A stretch of DNA of 64,000 nucleotides from PCRC01 sp017848435 (GTDB taxonomy: Bacteria; Pseudomonadota; Gammaproteobacteria; Burkholderiales; Burkholderiaceae_C): positions 2,232,001 through 2,296,000 of the forward strand of contig OZ260072.1 of assembly GCA_965284315.1 (NCBI GenBank), written 5' to 3'. Under the pieces are notes generated by a model, which was not told where the DNA came from, did not search any database, and saw only the letters and a list, made by a program, of their open reading frames with translations. Position numbers and translations under genes: made by a program. Numbering within the stretch: the stretch's first letter is position 1; every line of letters begins with the position of its first letter. Positions 60,533 to 64,000 of this stretch are shown piece by piece.

Positions 60533-60823
60533 ATGTCCAAAACCGCCTGTATTCCCTTCGACCCGGCCGAATTCATCGATGCGGAAGACGATGTGGTCGC
60601 CTACCTGAACGCCGTCATTGAAGACGGTGACCCCAGCCTGCTGGTGAATGCCCTGAGCGTGATTGCCCGTGTGCGCCGTGTGAACCAGAAGCCTGGCACC
60701 GCGGCTGCGGTCGATCTCGACATCGTTGACCGGGCGCTGGCGGGCACGGGCCCCATGGCGCTGGGGGACGCGCTGGCGGCCATCAAGGCGCTGGGCGTCA
60801 AGCTGCAGGTGGCACGGTACTGA
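60533..60823 (+). CDS. Addiction-module antidote (COG3636, HigA-like)
   Basis: 96 residues with the family opening FDPAEFIDAEDDVVAYLNAV, EDGDPSLLVNALSVIARVR, a helix-turn-helix region (about 50-80) and the tail LGDALAAIKALGVKLQV. The helix-turn-helix segment (QKPGTAAAVDLDIVDRALAG) departs from the usual AxETGLSREALYKAL pattern, so DNA binding may be weakened. It would neutralise the toxin encoded immediately upstream and might autoregulate the pair. Confidence 0.83.
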   Translation: MSKTACIPFDPAEFIDAEDDVVAYLNAVIEDGDPSLLVNALSVIARVRRVNQKPGTAAAVDLDIVDRALAGTGPMALGDALAAIKALGVKLQVARY

Positions 60824-60967
60824 CGCTTGGGGCCTTGGCGAGTTCACGACCCCTTGTAAGACAATGCCGTGTCTGTCTGTAAGTGTGGTTGACCGGCGCC
60901 ACAGCATGGCTTACCTTCAGGGCGTGGTGTGCGAGGCACACTGCGCAACCTACTTGAGAGATACACC

Positions 60968-61357
60968 ATGAACACATTCAAACGCGCCATTGCCTCCACC
61001 ATGATCGTGTGCATGACCGTCATCGGCATGCCATTGACGGCCCAGGCCAGCATCGTGCCGACCGACGAAGCCATCACCAGCGTCGAAGCGTCGGCCAACC
61101 GCAGCAAGGTCGAAACTTTCCTCGCCCGTGCCGACGTGCGCGACGCCATGGTCGCCCAGGGCTTGAGCCCTGACAACGCCAGCGAGCGTGTGCGCGCCAT
61201 GTCCGACGCCGAAGTCGCCCAGCTGGCCGACCGCGTAGACCATGCCCCCGCCGGTGCTGGCGTGCTGGGCATCATCTTCACCGTCTTCATCGTGCTGCTG
61301 GTGACCGATATTCTCGGCCTGACCAAGGTGTTCCCGTTCACCCGCTCGATCCGATGA
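60968..61357 (+). CDS. PA2779-family envelope protein
   Basis: 129 residues: signal peptide (1-27, ending TAQA), a helical middle (VETFLARADVRDAMVAQGLS, RVRAMSDAEVAQLADRVDH) and a C-terminal membrane helix (about 98-122, GVLGIIFTVFIVLLVTDILG) with a short basic end. It matches the PA2779-type family, found beside a PA2778-type peptidase, and overlaps that gene by four bases. Function is unknown. The 144-bp spacer upstream has a small hairpin GTGTGC/GCACAC at 60927-60941. Confidence 0.82.
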   Translation: MNTFKRAIASTMIVCMTVIGMPLTAQASIVPTDEAITSVEASANRSKVETFLARADVRDAMVAQGLSPDNASERVRAMSDAEVAQLADRVDHAPAGAGVLGIIFTVFIVLLVTDILGLTKVFPFTRSIR

Positions 61358-62346
61358 CCCACGGGCAACCGTGCCAGTCGGCGCCCGCGCGAGCGGGTGC
61401 CCACAGATTCCCCGCCCTGGCGGGGTTTTTCATTTGTGCACTGCTCTGGCTCAGTGGCTGCGCGACGCCCCAGCTTACCGCGCTGTCCACCGCCTGGCCG
61501 GCCGACGTGCCAGACCAGGCCGAGGTCAGTGGCGTGCCGTTCTTCCCCCAGGCCGACTACCAGTGCGGCCCGGCCGCGCTGGCCATGGTGGCGCAGTCTG
61601 CCGGTGTGCCGGTGACGCCGGAGCAGCTGGTGGACCAGGTGTATTTGCCGGGCCGGCAGGGTTCGCTGCAGCCCGAGATGCTGGCGTCGGCCCGGCGCCA
61701 GGGGCTGGTGGCCTATCCGCTTGCACCTGAACTCAACGCGGTGCTGCGCGAACTGGCGGCTGGCAACCCGGTGCTGGTGTTCCAGAACCTCAGCCTGCCC
61801 ATCTACCCGATCTGGCACTACGCCGTGGCCATTGGCTACGACCGTGGCCGCAGCGAACTGGTGCTGCACTCCGGCACCACCGAACGGCTGGTCATGTCGC
61901 TGGCCACGTTTGAGCGCACCTGGGCACGCGGCGAACGCTGGGCCATGCTGGCCCTGCCCACCAGCCGTTTGCCCGCCACCGCCACACCCGACGCCTATGC
62001 CAGCGCGGTGGCCACACTCGAACGCACCAACCCCAGCGCCGCGCTCACCGCTTACACCACCGGCCTGCAGAGCTGGCCCCAGCACCGGGGCCTGCTCTTC
62101 GGGCGTGGCAATGCGGCCTACGCACAAGGCCAGCGCGCCACGGCGGCGCTGGCTTATGAAGCGGCGGCACAGGCCGACCCGAACTTTGCCGACGCATGGA
62201 ACAACCTGGCGCAAGTCCAGCTGGAACTGGGCCAGCGACCACAGGCCGCCAAAGCCATTGCCCGCGCAGTGGCCCTGGGTGGCCCCCGGGAGGCCCGCTA
62301 CCGCGATTTGCAGAAGAAAATCAATGAAAAAGGCACTAAGCCTTAG
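61354..62346 (+). CDS. PA2778-family C39-like peptidase lipoprotein with TPR
   Basis: 330 residues: N-terminal signal with lipobox LWLSGC (Cys36), a papain-fold domain with catalytic Cys71 in DYQCGPAALAMVAQ and His155 in IWHYAVAIGYD, and C-terminal TPR repeats (about 210-320, ADAWNNLAQVQLELGQRPQA-type). It resembles the bacteriocin-processing C39 fold but without an ABC transporter, and is probably anchored in the envelope. The ATG at 61354 overlaps the PA2779-like gene. Its last codons and stop come from interspersed repeat copy E, and a terminator-like hairpin (61410-61430) lies in its 5' coding part. Confidence 0.83.
   Translation: MTHGQPCQSAPARAGAHRFPALAGFFICALLWLSGCATPQLTALSTAWPADVPDQAEVSGVPFFPQADYQCGPAALAMVAQSAGVPVTPEQLVDQVYLPGRQGSLQPEMLASARRQGLVAYPLAPELNAVLRELAAGNPVLVFQNLSLPIYPIWHYAVAIGYDRGRSELVLHSGTTERLVMSLATFERTWARGERWAMLALPTSRLPATATPDAYASAVATLERTNPSAALTAYTTGLQSWPQHRGLLFGRGNAAYAQGQRATAALAYEAAAQADPNFADAWNNLAQVQLELGQRPQAAKAIARAVALGGPREARYRDLQKKINEKGTKP
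61410..61430 (+). terminator. Terminator-like hairpin inside the PA2778-type gene
   Basis: CCCCGCC/GGCGGGG stem (61410-61416 and 61419-61425) followed by TTTTT, within the signal-peptide codons. A second GC-rich hairpin (61381-61400) precedes it. Together they look like an intrinsic terminator that would limit expression of the peptidase gene relative to its partner. Confidence 0.6.
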
Positions 62347-62382
62347 TCAAACCTTGCAGTTCAGCTATTCTTTTGATAGCTG
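62325..62382 (-). repeat. Interspersed two-hairpin repeat, copy E
   Basis: Minus strand reads AGCTATCAAAAGAATAGC, perfect arms GCTAT/ATAGC, then TGAACTGCAAGGTTTGACTA and AGGCTTAGTGCCTT, the second hairpin (AAGGC/GCCTT). Its plus strand provides the last four codons and the TAG stop of the PA2778-type gene. It fills the gap to the MFS gene. Confidence 0.78.
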
Positions 62383-62393
62383 ACTTGGTTGAG

Positions 62394-63632
62394 TCAGGTT
62401 GACGCCGGCTTGGCCGGTGCTGCGGCGCCGTGCAGGGTCAGCTTGCCGACCAGCCAGACCGCCAGCAGGCTGGCCACTGCGCCCACCAGCGCCGCGCCCC
62501 AGTAGTGCTGCACCAGGCCGTTGGCATCGCGGCCGATGATCTGGCCGCCGGTGAAGGCGGCGGCGCCCATCGCGGCGGACTGCACCGACGCATTCAGCGT
62601 CATGAACGCACCGCGCCGCGCCGGGTTGGCGGCCGAGGTGACGATGGCCATGCCGGGAATCATCCGCCCGCTCATGCAGATGAAAAACAGCGTGGTGGCC
62701 ACCAGCACCACGGGCAATGCGGTGCGCGGCATCAGCGCCACCGCGAACATCGGTACCAGCAACGCCACCGCCAGCACACGGAAGGTTTCCTTCTTGCCAT
62801 GGCGGTCCGTCATGCGGCCAAACACCTGGGCGGACACCAGTGTGGCCACGCCGCCGAACAGATAGATGTAGGGCACCTGGTCGGGCCACACCCCGGCGTT
62901 GGTCTGCATGTAGATCGTGATGAACGGAATGATGGTGAAACCCGCAAACATCATCAGCACCGAAAAACCAAAGGCCCACCAGTGGTTGCGCTCGCGCAGC
63001 ACCTCCTTGACGCCACCCCAGGCCGACAGCCGGTTGGCCTGCAGCAGGTGCGCGTCCAGCACCGGCAGCGTGAGTGCCGCAAACACCGCAAACAGCACGC
63101 TGACGAGCGCAATCGCAAGAAAGGGCGCGTGCCAGCCCAGCGCGCCCGCCAGAAACAGGCTGATCGGCACGCCCGCCACGGTGGAGAGCGAGAACGACGA
63201 CATCACGATGCCCATGGCGCGGCCGCGCCGCTCGAACGGAATGACGTCGCCGACGATGGTTTGCGACAGCGCCGCCAGCACGCCGCCAGTCAGCCCGGCC
63301 GCAATACGCGCCGCCATCAGCGAAGGGTAGTTGGGCGCCAGGCCACAGGCCAGCGTGGCCACGGCAAACAGCAGGTACAAGGTCAACAGCAGCCGTTTGC
63401 GGCTGAAACGGTCGATGTAGGTGGTGGCCACCAGCCCGGAAATGGCGGCGGCAAAGGTGTAGGCCGACACCAGCAGCCCGAACTGCGCGTCGCTGATGCC
63501 AAACAGCTGGGTGAACTGCGGCCCCAGCGGCATCATGACCATGAAGTCGAGGATGTGGGTGAACTGGATGCCGGCCAGCGTCAGCAGCAGCCAGAGTTCA
63601 CGCCGAGGGGTCAGCGCAGGGGGAGCGGACAT
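62394..63632 (-). CDS. MFS transporter
   Basis: 412 residues with 12 predicted membrane helices, opening RRELWLLLTLAGIQFTHILD and FMVMMPLGPQF, with the motif-A-like YIDRFSRKRLLL after helix 2 and a second motif FGRMTDRHGKKETF after helix 8. This is the drug/sugar efflux-like MFS type (DHA1-like); the substrate is unknown. It is downstream of purM on the same strand, 35 bp away, so it may be transcribed from it. Confidence 0.87.
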   Translation of the reverse strand: MSAPPALTPRRELWLLLTLAGIQFTHILDFMVMMPLGPQFTQLFGISDAQFGLLVSAYTFAAAISGLVATTYIDRFSRKRLLLTLYLLFAVATLACGLAPNYPSLMAARIAAGLTGGVLAALSQTIVGDVIPFERRGRAMGIVMSSFSLSTVAGVPISLFLAGALGWHAPFLAIALVSVLFAVFAALTLPVLDAHLLQANRLSAWGGVKEVLRERNHWWAFGFSVLMMFAGFTIIPFITIYMQTNAGVWPDQVPYIYLFGGVATLVSAQVFGRMTDRHGKKETFRVLAVALLVPMFAVALMPRTALPVVLVATTLFFICMSGRMIPGMAIVTSAANPARRGAFMTLNASVQSAAMGAAAFTGGQIIGRDANGLVQHYWGAALVGAVASLLAVWLVGKLTLHGAAAPAKPAST

Positions 63633-63667
63633 GGGGTAGGCCCGCGGGTGGGTGTGCAGTGCTGCGC

Positions 63668-64000
63668 TCAGGCCACTTCAACCGGTGCGCCCGTGCCGCG
63701 TTCGGCAATGCGACCGATGGTGTAGACCTGCTCGCCGGCGGCGCGCAGCGTGGCGGCCGTGGCGTCGGCATGGTCAGCCGCCACCACCACCACCATGCCA
63801 ATGCCGTTGTTGAAGGTGCGGTTCATCTCGAAGTCGTCAATGCCAGCGGTGGCCTGCAGCCAGGCGAACAGCTCGGTTTGTGGCCAGCTGCCCTTGGTCA
63901 GGTGGGCGGCCGTACCGTCGGGCAGCACGCGCGGGATGTTTTCCAGCAAACCACCGCCGGTGATGTGGGCCAGCGCCTTGATGGGATGGGCCGCCAGCGC
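63668..64000 (-). CDS. purM: Phosphoribosylformylglycinamidine cyclo-ligase, 3' part
   Basis: PurM (AIR synthetase) closes the imidazole ring in purine synthesis. The visible C-terminal part, 110 residues, contains the conserved IKALAHITGGGLLENIPRVL and FNNGIGMVVVV; the N-terminal part lies beyond the window. The reading frame is intact to the last base. Stop codon at 63668. Confidence 0.95.
   Translation of the reverse strand, partial: ALAAHPIKALAHITGGGLLENIPRVLPDGTAAHLTKGSWPQTELFAWLQATAGIDDFEMNRTFNNGIGMVVVVAADHADATAATLRAAGEQVYTIGRIAERGTGAPVEVA

Overview
The window is a GC-rich (roughly 63-65 %) chromosomal segment of a betaproteobacterium, most likely order Burkholderiales, family Comamonadaceae (Rhodoferax/Polaromonas-like; the genus is an inference). 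The evidence is gene order: rnc-era-recO-pdxJ-acpS, the leuCD-leuB-asd-fimV-truA-trpFBA-accD block, sdhCDAB-sdhE-gltA beside a divergent gntR/mdh pair, and argD/DUF3579/rpsT/murJ. Short interspersed repeats of the kind I associate with Comamonadaceae support it. I see no rRNA, tRNA, CRISPR array, prophage or insertion sequence.

Layout. 1-4607 (+): 3' end of rnc, then era, recO, pdxJ, acpS and nagZ, mostly coupled by 4-base overlaps. 4691-7894: a small membrane protein, a DUF3617 protein, a YgjP-type metallohydrolase and lysS. 7946-16605 (-): a surface-polysaccharide operon (membrane NDP-sugar dehydratase, flippase, methyltransferase, three GT2 glycosyltransferases, SDR reductase/epimerase, initiating sugar-phosphate transferase) preceded by a LON-substrate-binding-domain gene. 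16642-17211 (+): a YggT-family protein. 17224-29051 (-): accD, trpA, trpB, trpF, truA, fimV, asd, leuB, a small membrane protein, leuD, leuC. 29253-35278 (-): gltA, sdhE, sdhBADC and a GntR regulator. 35455-40906 (+): mdh, an HpcH/HpaI-family lyase, a secreted protein and acnB. 41046-41801 (-): an odd Leu/Pro-repeat protein. 42251-49478 (+): a TonB-C-like secreted protein, serC, a serA-type dehydrogenase, acnA and an FAD monooxygenase. 49689-54088 (+): a five-gene tungsten/molybdenum aldehyde oxidoreductase cluster. 54097-57569: YkgJ-type protein, argF, argD (-), DUF3579 (+), rpsT (-). 57695-62346 (+): murJ, SirB1-family gene, a HigB/HigA-like toxin-antitoxin pair and a PA2779/PA2778-type pair. 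62394-64000 (-): an MFS transporter and the 3' part of purM.

Functionally the centre of the window is a TCA-cycle island: citrate synthase, two unrelated aconitases, succinate dehydrogenase with its flavinylation factor, and malate dehydrogenase. Its probable GntR regulator has a perfect palindrome in its own promoter, and the same palindrome recurs 21 kb away beside argD/DUF3579. The aldehyde oxidoreductase cluster resembles the AorABC type described in Aromatoleum: Fe-S protein, tungstopterin subunit and FAD subunit, plus a MoaD/ThiS-like protein and a small unknown protein.

The least conventional observations are: (i) a family of about 65-bp two-hairpin repeats, six copies, two of them translated in the same frame inside unrelated proteins (Era and the FAD monooxygenase) and others forming gene ends or leaders; (ii) a 251-residue Leu/Pro-repeat protein with no Lys, Arg, His, Cys, Phe, Tyr or Trp and an operator-rich AT-rich upstream region; (iii) paired dyads at the aldehyde oxidoreductase promoter and a terminator inside that operon.
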